Shown here piece by piece: positions 54,473-63,062 of a DNA stretch of 64,000 nt (position 1 is the stretch's first letter; each line of letters starts with the position of its first letter). The stretch comes from UBA6623 sp965238125. GTDB lineage: Bacteria > Acidobacteriota > Terriglobia > Bryobacterales > UBA6623. The stretch is from positions 2,356,001 to 2,420,000 of the forward strand of contig OZ250179.1 of NCBI GenBank assembly GCA_965238125.1. The letters are read 5' to 3'. Under the pieces are notes generated by a model. The model worked only from the letters and a program-made list of their open reading frames with translations. It had not been told where the DNA came from and ran no database searches. Made by a program: the position numbers and the translations under genes.

Positions 54473-55434
54473 ATGAGCAAATCGCCTCCCAGCGGCCGCC
54501 TCGCGGCCGACCCCAACCCTTTTCGTGAAGCTGAGTCAGCGACCGGCACGGCAACCACCCTTACCTGGACCGCCAAGATACCGCCGTGTTGGAAGTCCGC
54601 CTGGGAGCTCCCGATGGACCCTTAGTGACTCGCTCCGGCCCCCTGGGCAGTGCCCGGATCGGAAGCTGGCTGCAAGCCGGCATCACGTTTTACCTCCAAG
54701 ACGTCGAGGGAGGCAGGCCCCTAGTCCCCGAGCACACCCTCGACACCGTCACCGTCCAGCCGCCTTCGTTACCGGACAAACTGCGTTGGGGAGACCTTCG
54801 AAGGGTTACACCGATCAGCCGGAATTGGGGATATGACCGTGGGCAGCCAATCGACCGCTACTACATAGAAAATTTTCTGGGGGCTCACGCGACGGATATT
54901 CGCGGCAGGGTGTTGGAAATCGGCGATAACGCTTACACCCGTCGTTTCGGGGGCGCCGAAGTAAGTAAGGGTGAGGTTCTCAACCTCCGAGACGACGTCC
55001 CCGGCACAACGATCGTCGGCGATCTATGTGACGCGGCTCGGATTCCTTCGGATGCGTTCGATTGCATCATCACAACGCAAACTCTGCAGTACGTCACCGA
55101 CCCGCCCGGCGCTGTTCGGACACTGCTGCGGGCCTTGCGGCCCGGCGGAGTGCTGCTGGCAACCTTCCCGGGGATAAGCCAAACCTATGACGCCGAATGG
55201 CAAGACTCGTGGTATTGGGCCTTTACGATTCCTTCGGCGCACCTGTTGTTTGACGAAGTTTTCGGCGGAGACAACGTCGCCATCGAAGGTTTCGGCAGCG
55301 TCTTAACTGCGGTATCTTTTCTCGAAGGCTTGGCGTCCCACGAACTGGCCATCGAAGAACTCGATGCCCGCGATCCCGGATACGCCGTCACCATAACGGT
55401 CCGCGCAACGAAGGCTGCAACGGTGGAAAGTTAA
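54473..55434 (+). pseudogene. Methyltransferase with N-terminal beta-rich module, frameshifted
   Basis: From ATG 54473: LAADPNPFREAESATGTATT then LTWTAK. A base is missing near 54577 (aagata where aaggata fits), and the other frame continues VLEVRLGAPDGPLVTRSG, GITFYLQDVEGGRPLV and TLDTVTV. This module is the same as the one ending the GT2 at 49802. A class I methyltransferase follows: DIRGRVLEIGDNAYTRRFGG, AFDCIITTQTLQYVTDPPGA and RALRPGGVLLATFPGISQTY. This type is frequent in O-antigen clusters. The methyltransferase part could still be made from a start inside (for example near 54586). Confidence 0.8.
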
Positions 55435-55452
55435 ACCCACTTCCAGCCGTTT

Positions 55453-57582
55453 TCAGAATTTCAGGACTTGCCAAAGACCGGCGAAATCGTCGGTCCAGAC
55501 GAGAGCCGGTACGTCGGGATCGGTCGGTTTCGCGACCGCCGCCAAGGCCGTCTCATCCGCCAGGAATTCGTGATTCTTCGTCACGATCATCCAGGTGGAA
55601 GGATTGATTCCGCGTTCAGCGTCTCCCGAGTCGAGAAAAAAAAGAGTCGTGTTCCCGCGGAGCTCGGCGAGGCCCCTCACGACCGGCTCGAGGTTCAAGG
55701 TATGGTTCGAGATATGGAACAACAGCAGCCCGTCGGGTCGCAAATGCCGCCAATAAGTTTCCACCGATTCCGCTGTCAGCAAATGAATCGGGATCGCGTC
55801 GCTGCTGAACGCGTCGACGGCAAGAATGTCGAATTCTTGCGGTTGGTTGCCGCTCAGCTCCGACTCCATGCGAACCCGAGCGTCCCCCATAACCACATCG
55901 ACCGCGGCGACCGAGTCCTTCACGTAGGTGAAGTGGTCTTCGGCACTCTCGATGACGTCGGGATTAATCTCGTAAAAGCGAAAGTAATCGCCTTCCAATC
56001 CGTAGGTGGCGATGGTCCCCGCGCCCAACCCGATCACGCCCACGCGCAGTGTTCGATCGATTTCCCGGAGCCGCCGAGGATGGCGCTTCATGGCCAAGCC
56101 GATGGCGCTGTCAGGCCCGTAATACGCAGTCGGCCACTTACGCCGATCGGGGGCAAGGAACTGCTCGCCGTGAACGACGCGTCCGTGAACCAGCTTGATC
56201 TTGCGGCTCGGTCCCTCCCCTTCCTCTTGTAGCCTCAAGATCCCATAGAAACTTCTTCTAGTTACGATCGTCTCGGGGCCTGTAGCCCGAATCATCACGA
56301 TGACGCCGCACACGACCGCCAGCATCATGCCGGCCATGGGGCCCACGACCCAATGCGGTTGCTTGAGGAAAGGCTCCCAAGCTTTGACCCGATACCAAGT
56401 AAACAACGTCAACGCGCCGCACGCCGCCAGAGCCAGCGGATACTCCGAGAACGCCGTAAAGATCCGAGGCGCGATGAGCGCCACGAAAACCCCACCCAAA
56501 GCGCCACCGGCCGCGACGGCCAGATAAAACAACGTCAGGTGCCGCGGGTGCGGCTTGAGCTTCGCCAGTTCGTTATGACAACACATGCAACACGCGAACA
56601 AGGCGATGCTGTAAGCGACGATGTGGTAGATCAACGGAATATTCGGGCCGGCCGCGGCCACGCTGAGTGAAGCGGCCGCGGATATGCCGACGAGAAATCC
56701 GAAAACACGACGGTCATACCATCGCTCGCTGTCGAAGCTGATGACGAAGGTGAGTAAGTAGATGGCGAGCGGTACCACCCAGAGAAAGGGAATCACCGCG
56801 ATCTCTTGGCACATTTGGTTGGTCGTAGCTAACAGCAACACGGCTCCGACGGCTGAAAGGCCGAGCCAAATCGAAATCGTGCCCCCACTAGGCGACTGGA
56901 CGGGATCTCCTCGATCCTCGCCGCTGGTGAGTTCGGTCTCCGGCCCGGGGCTCGCATCCATGAAACCCGCGCGAACGGCCGACCAGCCCGATAGGATCAC
57001 GAAGACTCCGTAAGCGGCGGACCAAATCAGGACTTGGTTCCGCAACGCCAGCCACGGCTCGAATAAGAAGGGGTAGCTCAGCAACGCCAGTAGCGAGCCG
57101 GCGTTCGACAGAGCGTACAGTCGATAGGGTGAGCGGCCGGGGAGAGTTTCGCTGAACCACCGTTGCACAAGCGGAGTCGTCGAAGAGAGCAACAAGTAGG
57201 GCAAACCTACCGTTGCGGCTAACAGCAGCAGAATCTTTATCGTGGGAGGGTCGCCGGCAGATGGTTTCCAAAGAGGCGACGGCGAAATCGGTAGAACCAG
57301 CAGCGAAACCGCCAACAGCGCCAGATGAATACTGCTCCCCAAGCGGGCGGGGAGTCGTGAGCAGGCCCAGTGGGCGTACGCGTAGCCGACCAACAGCACC
57401 AACTGGAAGAAGAGTAGGCAAGCCGTCCAAACCGCCGGCCCGCCGCCGAACCACGGCAGGATATATTTCCCGATAAGGGGTTGAACTTGGAACAGCAGGA
57501 AGGCGCTTAGGATGATCGTAACGCCGAATCGCAGCATGAAATCCTGTGGGGGTGCCGTTCGTCGATCCGCCGCCGTCCGCAA
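55453..57582 (-). CDS. Fused membrane/spermidine-synthase-like protein
   Basis: 709 residues; ATG 57537 (MLRFGVTIILSAFLLFQVQP) is an alternative and more usual start. The N-terminal two thirds are 10-12 membrane helices with FQVQPLIGKYILPWFGGGPA typical of the family. The C-terminal part is a spermidine-synthase-like fold: RVGVIGLGAGTIATYGLEGD (SAM-type loop), FRFYEINPDVIESAEDHFTY and FDILAVDAFSSDAIPIHLLT. The strict spermidine synthase signature is lacking, so polyamine synthesis is uncertain. These fused proteins are common in Acidobacteria. Its role here is unknown. Confidence 0.82.
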   Translation of the reverse strand: MRTAADRRTAPPQDFMLRFGVTIILSAFLLFQVQPLIGKYILPWFGGGPAVWTACLLFFQLVLLVGYAYAHWACSRLPARLGSSIHLALLAVSLLVLPISPSPLWKPSAGDPPTIKILLLLAATVGLPYLLLSSTTPLVQRWFSETLPGRSPYRLYALSNAGSLLALLSYPFLFEPWLALRNQVLIWSAAYGVFVILSGWSAVRAGFMDASPGPETELTSGEDRGDPVQSPSGGTISIWLGLSAVGAVLLLATTNQMCQEIAVIPFLWVVPLAIYLLTFVISFDSERWYDRRVFGFLVGISAAASLSVAAAGPNIPLIYHIVAYSIALFACCMCCHNELAKLKPHPRHLTLFYLAVAAGGALGGVFVALIAPRIFTAFSEYPLALAACGALTLFTWYRVKAWEPFLKQPHWVVGPMAGMMLAVVCGVIVMIRATGPETIVTRRSFYGILRLQEEGEGPSRKIKLVHGRVVHGEQFLAPDRRKWPTAYYGPDSAIGLAMKRHPRRLREIDRTLRVGVIGLGAGTIATYGLEGDYFRFYEINPDVIESAEDHFTYVKDSVAAVDVVMGDARVRMESELSGNQPQEFDILAVDAFSSDAIPIHLLTAESVETYWRHLRPDGLLLFHISNHTLNLEPVVRGLAELRGNTTLFFLDSGDAERGINPSTWMIVTKNHEFLADETALAAVAKPTDPDVPALVWTDDFAGLWQVLKF

Positions 57583-57879
57583 TGAGAGCCGGGCGGTATC
57601 TTACCTCGACTATCGGGAGGGATCGGGAAGACGAGGCGCCAAAGCAGACCCTAGACGCATGATACCTCACGTATATTCGTCGCTCCCAGTCGAGTGACGT
57701 GATCTCAATGAAGAGAGCGAGCCCCGTTTCCCACTCTTGTGGAGCGGCGTCCGAGACGAGTCAAGCTGAGAGCTTGTTTTGACCGTGGCCGGCCTTGGAC
57801 CGGCCTGCATTTCTCGCCGGCTGTTGGCCGAAGCATACGATAGGCCCTCCACTACTTCGTTGCGCTTGCCTCGTCCCCG
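57583..57879. other. Gene-free interval with the second hairpin repeat
   Basis: Holds the 29-base hairpin repeat copy 2 (57758-57786, GAGTCAAGCTGAGAGCTTG...) matching 16874-16902 at 25 of 29 bases. Nothing else recognised. Confidence 0.5.
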
Positions 57880-58770
57880 CTACCCCGCAAGGGCGTCGGG
57901 GATAGCCGTCTCGGCCGCGCTCCACGGAATCTCTTCGTGGCACGAGGGGTCGTGCATGATTTTCTGCACCAAGGCCGCATGCAGCGCGTGGCCTCCACGT
58001 TCCACCGTCACGTTGGCGAGCAGCGGGCGTCCCAACAGAGCCAAATCGCCGATCAAATCAAGAAGTTTGTGGCGGCAGCATTCATCGCGGAAGCGCAGCC
58101 CGCCCGGGTTCAACAGGCTGTCGGGACTGAAGCAAACCGCGTTGTCGAGACCGGCCCCGCGGATCAAGCCCATATCCCGCATTGTTTCCAAGTCCGCTTC
58201 GAACCCGAACGTCCTCGCCGGAGCGATCAACCGCGCGTAGTCGTCGGCGGCCACGTGAAGTTCCACCTCGTCGGGACCCGCGAGAGGGTGTCCATAGTCG
58301 GTGCGACATGTGATTCGAAATTCGTCCGCCGGTCCAATCGAGATCCGTTTATCCCCCTCGACGATTTCCACCGGACGAACGATCCGCAGATAGCGCCGCT
58401 GCCGCCGCAACTGCTTTATCCCCGCGCCCCGCAGCAGCTCGACAAACGGATGCGCGCTACCGTCGAGGATCGGCACTTCCAGATTGTCGATCTCGATGCG
58501 CGCATTATCAATGCCGCCCGCGTAGAGGGCGCTCAACAAGTGCTCGGTGGTCGACAACAAAACGCCCTTGCGCATCAAGCTGGTCGCGTAGCTGACTCGG
58601 GCGACATGCCGCCAATCAGCGGGAATCTCGAACGAGTCAAGATCCGTCCTCACGAAAACAATGCCGCTGCCCGAGGACGCCGGAAGAATTCGCAAAGAGA
58701 CGTCCTGTCCGCTGTGGAGACCGACGCCGGCCGTCTCAACGGCTTCGACGGTGCTGGTTTCAAATTGCAT
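57880..58770 (-). CDS. lpxC: UDP-3-O-acyl-N-acetylglucosamine deacetylase
   Basis: Zinc enzyme for the first committed step of lipid A synthesis. 296 residues, typical length. VETAGVGLHSGQDVSLRILP opens the first domain; STTEHLLSALYAGGIDNARI holds the first zinc-binding His; EVPILDGSAHPFVELL follows. In the second domain, FRDECCRHKLLDLIGDLALL has the other zinc ligands (His and Asp), and the catalytic His region is RGGHALHAALVQKI. It shows the organism has lipopolysaccharide. It stands alone, with a good promoter-like sequence about 165 bases upstream. Confidence 0.94.
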   Translation of the reverse strand: MQFETSTVEAVETAGVGLHSGQDVSLRILPASSGSGIVFVRTDLDSFEIPADWRHVARVSYATSLMRKGVLLSTTEHLLSALYAGGIDNARIEIDNLEVPILDGSAHPFVELLRGAGIKQLRRQRRYLRIVRPVEIVEGDKRISIGPADEFRITCRTDYGHPLAGPDEVELHVAADDYARLIAPARTFGFEADLETMRDMGLIRGAGLDNAVCFSPDSLLNPGGLRFRDECCRHKLLDLIGDLALLGRPLLANVTVERGGHALHAALVQKIMHDPSCHEEIPWSAAETAIPDALAG

Positions 58771-59284
58771 GGAAGACAGCGAGTTGAAAAGTATCAGGCG
58801 AACCTTTTTGGATGTCGTTCGCGCGAGGCTCGCGCAAGGCCCAGGTTGTCGTATTGGATATGGATGTCGGCCGGGCCGCGGATCGACTCTTCCCCTATTG
58901 CAAGCGACGGTCCAACCCTAAGTCATTGATTTTATTATCCAATACAGGATAGAAGTGTGTCTATTTTGCCACACTTTCAACGCTTCCAGTGCGGGCTAAG
59001 CACGATCCGCGAGCCCGATTCTGCTTTCCGGCCGACACCGATCGCAACCAAGTCGCCCCGGGGGGACGCGAAACCTACGCCTGTCATCCGACCTCCATGA
59101 CCGCCGTTTCGAGGCCGCTTGCGGGTTTCTAACCCCTCTGTTATAAAGAGAGTTCCCACGTCGGCACCCCCAAACCGCGTTTTCCGATCCTCATTTCGTA
59201 AACGCTCGATCGAGAGAGAGTCATGGTCGCCGGCCGGCCGCAACCTCGCGAGTGAGCGTCGACGAATTCCGGACCGCAACCATC
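58771..59284. other. Divergent intergenic region between lpxC and the HisS-type gene
   Basis: About 510 bases with no supported gene; it must carry the promoters of both flanking genes. A candidate for lpxC is listed separately. Confidence 0.5.
58934..58963 (-). promoter_or_regulatory. Predicted sigma-70-type promoter for lpxC
   Basis: On the minus strand TAGACA (58963-58958) and GATAAT (58939-58934) are 18 bases apart, each one base from consensus. It points to lpxC about 165 bases downstream. Prediction only. Confidence 0.4.
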
Positions 59285-60754
59285 ATGTCGAAGTTTGAAC
59301 TCCCACGCGCGACGCGCGATTTCCTGCCGGGCGAGACGGCCGCCCGCAACCATGTACGCGCCGGATTCGTGAAGGCGGCCGAATCGTACGGCTTTCAAGA
59401 GGTCCAGACCCCGATTTTCGAGCATGTGGAACTGTTCTCCGCCCGCTCAGGCCCGGAAATCAAGGGCTCGATGCTGACGTTCCATTGCGACCACGAGGAG
59501 TTCGCCCTTCGCCCGGAGATGACGGCGCCTGTCTGCCGTTTAATGAGCTCCGGCGCCCTGGCGGCCGACCAACTGCCGCACAAGCTGTTCTATTTCGGGC
59601 CCTGCTTTCGGTATTGTCGCCCGCACTCGGGTCGCTATCGGGAGTTCTTGCAAGCCGGTTTCGAGTGCCTCGGCGCCTCCGGTCCCGACGCCGATGCCGA
59701 GGTTGTCGCCGCCGCGGGACGTGTCTTGCGCGGACTGGGCATCGACGATTTCGCCCTCAAAATCGGCAGCATTGGAATCTTTCGCGACTTGCTGCCCGAC
59801 GACCTTGACGCCGAGGATGGAGCGACGGTGATCGGGCACCTTGACCAGTTAATCGGCATCCATGAGAAATGCCGCCGCCTCGGCGCCGGTTCCGACGCTT
59901 CCGTCGTGGACGATCTGAAATCCGAACGCATGGAATTGGCGGCCTTGCAGGCCCGAACCGACTACAGCGGTCCCGACTCGATCGCCGAGAGTCCTCAAAT
60001 CGACCCGGCAGAATTCGCCGAGCGTTTACCGGCCGAAGCCGAAGTCACCTTTCGCCGTCTTTGGAAGGTGGAAGAGCTGCTGCCCGAGGCAACCGCGGAG
60101 CTGTTGATCAAGACTTCGCGCCTACGAGGCCCCCTTGAAACGATTCGCGAACAAGCCCTGGAATTGCTTGCGGAAACGCCGGCCACGGCCGCCCTCGACG
60201 AGCTGCTGAGCGTGTGCCGCCGTGTCGAAATGTACGGCATCGAGAAGTTCGAAGTCGCCCTCGGGATCGCCCGCGGTTTTACTTTTTACACCAGCACGGT
60301 CTTTGAGATCACATCCGGACCGGCCAATGGCGGGATTCTCTATTGCGGCGGCGGACGCTACGATCGTTTGGTGGAATTGTTCGGCGGCCCGCCCATGCCC
60401 TCGGCCGGGTGCGCCTTTCGCTTCGATGCGCTCGTGGACGCCTTCCTGCGCACCGACTCCTGGCGGGAGCCCGCACCCTATCAACTCTTTCTGCTCGCCG
60501 AGTCCGACGAAAAGCTCCCCGAGGCGATCCGCTTCGGGGAACAACTGCGGGAGCGCGGGCTGCGTGTCGGCATCGCGACCTCCGGCTCAGCGAAGCCTTC
60601 GGCGGCCGACTTCAGCAAATACAAGACGGAGGCGATCGGCGCGATCAGGGGCGGTGAACCGATGGTCCTCGACCTAACCGACGGATCAGGCGTGCGAGAA
60701 TTACCCCTCGACGCCGACACTCTCGTCACGAGCTTAGGGGCTTCTAACCCTTAG
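59285..60754 (+). CDS. Histidyl-tRNA synthetase-family protein (HisS or HisZ)
   Basis: 489 residues from ATG 59285. Class II core: LPRATRDFLPGETAARNHVR, EFALRPEMTAPVCRL, motif 2 region YFGPCFRYCRPHSGRYREFL with QAGFECLG. The histidine-site loop reads IARGFTFYTSTVFEI, where HisRS usually has LVRGLDYYTGTVFE, and CGGGRYDRLVELFGGPPMPS follows. A long central insert (about 60 residues) and a C-terminal part resembling the HisRS anticodon domain (RERGLRVGIATSGSAKPSAA) are present. The length fits HisS; the altered histidine loop and odd motif 2 would also allow HisZ, the ATP-phosphoribosyltransferase partner. Which one it is cannot be settled here. Confidence 0.75.
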   Translation: MSKFELPRATRDFLPGETAARNHVRAGFVKAAESYGFQEVQTPIFEHVELFSARSGPEIKGSMLTFHCDHEEFALRPEMTAPVCRLMSSGALAADQLPHKLFYFGPCFRYCRPHSGRYREFLQAGFECLGASGPDADAEVVAAAGRVLRGLGIDDFALKIGSIGIFRDLLPDDLDAEDGATVIGHLDQLIGIHEKCRRLGAGSDASVVDDLKSERMELAALQARTDYSGPDSIAESPQIDPAEFAERLPAEAEVTFRRLWKVEELLPEATAELLIKTSRLRGPLETIREQALELLAETPATAALDELLSVCRRVEMYGIEKFEVALGIARGFTFYTSTVFEITSGPANGGILYCGGGRYDRLVELFGGPPMPSAGCAFRFDALVDAFLRTDSWREPAPYQLFLLAESDEKLPEAIRFGEQLRERGLRVGIATSGSAKPSAADFSKYKTEAIGAIRGGEPMVLDLTDGSGVRELPLDADTLVTSLGASNP

Positions 60755-60916
60755 CCTCGCCTGAGGCTTACGGGCTCTGAAAAAGCCCGGGGGCAGGCCG
60801 CCTCTAGTTCTCTCCCATTCAGCTCCCCGTTGCATCCCGACCCGGCTCGCTTGTACACTCGGCTGAGTGAACGCCGTTACGACATTCGATTCTTTCAACG
60901 ACTCCAAAGGAAAATC

Positions 60917-61849
60917 ATGACTCTGCTGACGAGTTACTTCCCCCGGCCCCGGGCCTTTACGGCCTTGATGATTCTTATGCTCGTGTTGACCGCGAGCGCA
61001 CAGGCAGGCGACATCCGCGTCACTGTCTGGGACGAACGCCAACCGACACAAGCGAAGGCCTACGACAATTTCTTGGGCAATGAGATTGCCGCCTATCTGA
61101 AATCAAGCCCGGGCCTCACGGTGCGCTCCTTCGGGCTCGACGACCCCGACCAAGGCATTTCCGACGCCACCCTCGCCGATACCGATGTTCTGATCTGGTG
61201 GGGGCATGTGCGCCACCCCGAGATCTCCGTTGCGACCGCGCGCAAGATCGCCGACCGCGTCAAGGCCGGCACGCTCGCCTATATTCCGCTGCACTCGGCG
61301 CACTGGGCCGAGCCCTTCAGGCAGACGATGTACGATCGCACCCGCGCCGACGCCAAACGGCGCTTCGCCGATAAGCACACGAAATTCGAATTCATCGAGC
61401 CGCCCGGCCGTATGCCGCCGACCTATGATTCGCTGGTCACCCCCGCCTTCTACGCCTTCAAAGGCGGTGGCGGCGTCAAGCAAGTTCGCGTCGACCTGCC
61501 GAACTGCGTCTTCCCCGGCGTTCGCGCCGACGGCAAGCCCAGCAAGGTCACTACCCTGGCGCCAAGCCATCCGATCGCCGCCGGCATCCCGACCGTTTTC
61601 ACGATCCCGCAGACCGAGATGTACGGCGAGCCCTTCCACATTCCCGAGCCCGACGTATTGATTTTCCGTGAGGACTTCCAAGAGGGCGGTTGGTTCCGAG
61701 CCGGGATGCTATGGAACGTCGGCAAGGGCAAGGTGTTCTATTTCCGACCGGGTCATGAAATCTTCCCGGTCTTCAAGGAAAAATACCCGCTGCGGATCAT
61801 CGAGAACGCCGTGCGCTGGTTGGCCACGCAACTCGAGACAGCCCCGTAG
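60917..61849 (+). CDS. Secreted ThuA-domain protein
   Basis: 310 residues. ATG 60917 has AAAGGA five bases before it and starts a signal peptide (FTALMILMLVLTASAQAG). The mature part is a ThuA/class-I glutamine-amidotransferase-like fold: IRVTVWDERQPTQAKAYDNF, DVLIWWGHVRHPEISVATAR, YIPLHSAHWAEPFRQTMYD, VTTLAPSHPIAAGIPTVFTI and KVFYFRPGHEIFPVFKEKYP. ThuA domains are linked to trehalose and other sugar use and are frequent in Acidobacteria and Planctomycetes. The catalytic role is not established. Confidence 0.82.
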   Translation: MTLLTSYFPRPRAFTALMILMLVLTASAQAGDIRVTVWDERQPTQAKAYDNFLGNEIAAYLKSSPGLTVRSFGLDDPDQGISDATLADTDVLIWWGHVRHPEISVATARKIADRVKAGTLAYIPLHSAHWAEPFRQTMYDRTRADAKRRFADKHTKFEFIEPPGRMPPTYDSLVTPAFYAFKGGGGVKQVRVDLPNCVFPGVRADGKPSKVTTLAPSHPIAAGIPTVFTIPQTEMYGEPFHIPEPDVLIFREDFQEGGWFRAGMLWNVGKGKVFYFRPGHEIFPVFKEKYPLRIIENAVRWLATQLETAP

Positions 61850-61871
61850 ACAGGCCCTCCCAAGCAAAACA

Positions 61872-61898
61872 GCCCGCCGATCGGGAGAACCGGCGGGC
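61872..61898 (-). terminator. Intrinsic terminator between convergent genes
   Basis: Perfect 8-bp GC stem (GCCCGCCG with CGGCGGGC, 11-base loop). On the minus strand it is followed by TGTTTTGCTT, so it best serves the gene at 61942-62925; the stem may also slow transcription of the ThuA gene from the other side. Confidence 0.65.
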
Positions 61899-61941
61899 CG
61901 AGGATGCGCCCGCGAAGGCGCGATATCTTTGCGGACGCCGG

Positions 61942-62925
61942 CTATCGGCGTGCCACCAGGCGGAGAGGCTCGGAAGTGATCGCGGTGACTTTGCCGTTCA
62001 GCGCGAGCACCACGATCTTGCGGCCCTCCTTGGTGCGGAAGGTGTACTTTTCGGTGTAGTCTTGCCCGAAGATGCCCTTGAGAACCATCAAGGGTGTGCC
62101 GAATCGCTCGATCACCGCCGCGACATCTTCGCCCAACTCGATCTCGATGTCGTCGTCGGCAGTTTCATCGAGCGCTTGGGTTGCCTCGGCGGGTGCGGGT
62201 GCGTTCGCGCCGACCTTCAAAGGGGCCGCGAAGATCCGGGTCGGGCCCGTGAACGGCGTCGTACCTGGCGAGTGCGCGGCGGCTGTATCGGAGGCGGTCT
62301 CCGATTCGACGGTCTCTTGGGCGGCCGGCTCCGCCGCCGAGTTCGATGCGGCCGCGGCCGTCTTGTCGTCAGCCTCGGCTTCCTTTTCCTTCGCCGGCTG
62401 TCTTACCGGCTGAGGAGCCGCTCGCGAAGCTCCGCGGACCGGCGATGAACGCGGCCCGTTGCCGGAGTTGCCAACGTCCCACTGGATGGGCTTCTCGGCG
62501 TCTCCGCCGGATTGCGAACCGGTCGCTCCGCGTACGCGCACCGTCGTGCCGGTCTTTGCGCGGGCGTTCGAAGCCGGAACTCCCGAAATCACCACGCCGC
62601 CCTTGATCGTTCGTCGGCTCGAACCCGTCGACAGCGTGGCCTGATCACGCTTGGGCAGCTTAATGACGGTCTTCGGCGCTAGGTCGTCCTCTGCAAATTC
62701 CGGACTCTTGCGCGGGGACGCATTGACCGTTCCGCCGGACTTGCCGGCCGAGTCGGTCGTTCCCTTGAGGGAGGATAAGATGCCTCCAACACCCGCACCG
62801 GCTCCGACACCTGCGGCGCCCGCTCGCGCGACGTTAATTGAATAGCCGACGAAAGCCTGTGCTTGGAGCCACGCCGGAGCCGCGAATAAGACGCAGATTG
62901 CCGTGAGAATGACCATCGATCGCAT
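61942..62925 (-). CDS. Secreted low-complexity protein with SmpA-like C-terminal domain
   Basis: 327 residues. Signal peptide MVILTAICVLFAAPAWLQAQ; then a Gly/Ala-rich section (GAAGVGAGAGVGGILSSLKG) and a long disordered middle rich in Ala, Ser, Glu and Lys. The last 75 residues look folded: ELGEDVAAVIERFGTPLMVL, KGIFGQDYTEKYTFRTKEGR, KIVVLALNGKVTAI, similar in pattern to SmpA/OmlA (BamE)-type domains. Function unknown. Confidence 0.7.
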   Translation of the reverse strand: MRSMVILTAICVLFAAPAWLQAQAFVGYSINVARAGAAGVGAGAGVGGILSSLKGTTDSAGKSGGTVNASPRKSPEFAEDDLAPKTVIKLPKRDQATLSTGSSRRTIKGGVVISGVPASNARAKTGTTVRVRGATGSQSGGDAEKPIQWDVGNSGNGPRSSPVRGASRAAPQPVRQPAKEKEAEADDKTAAAASNSAAEPAAQETVESETASDTAAAHSPGTTPFTGPTRIFAAPLKVGANAPAPAEATQALDETADDDIEIELGEDVAAVIERFGTPLMVLKGIFGQDYTEKYTFRTKEGRKIVVLALNGKVTAITSEPLRLVARR

Positions 62926-63062
62926 AGAGACCTCCGTCCCAGTACGATGCTAGCAGAGTATCGGGTTTAACACCATACAGAGAAACACTTACGCCGCCTG
63001 GGACCGGGTAATACGGGGCTGTGAAGAGATCGGGTCGAGCTCGTCGACGCCTTTGAAACGGA

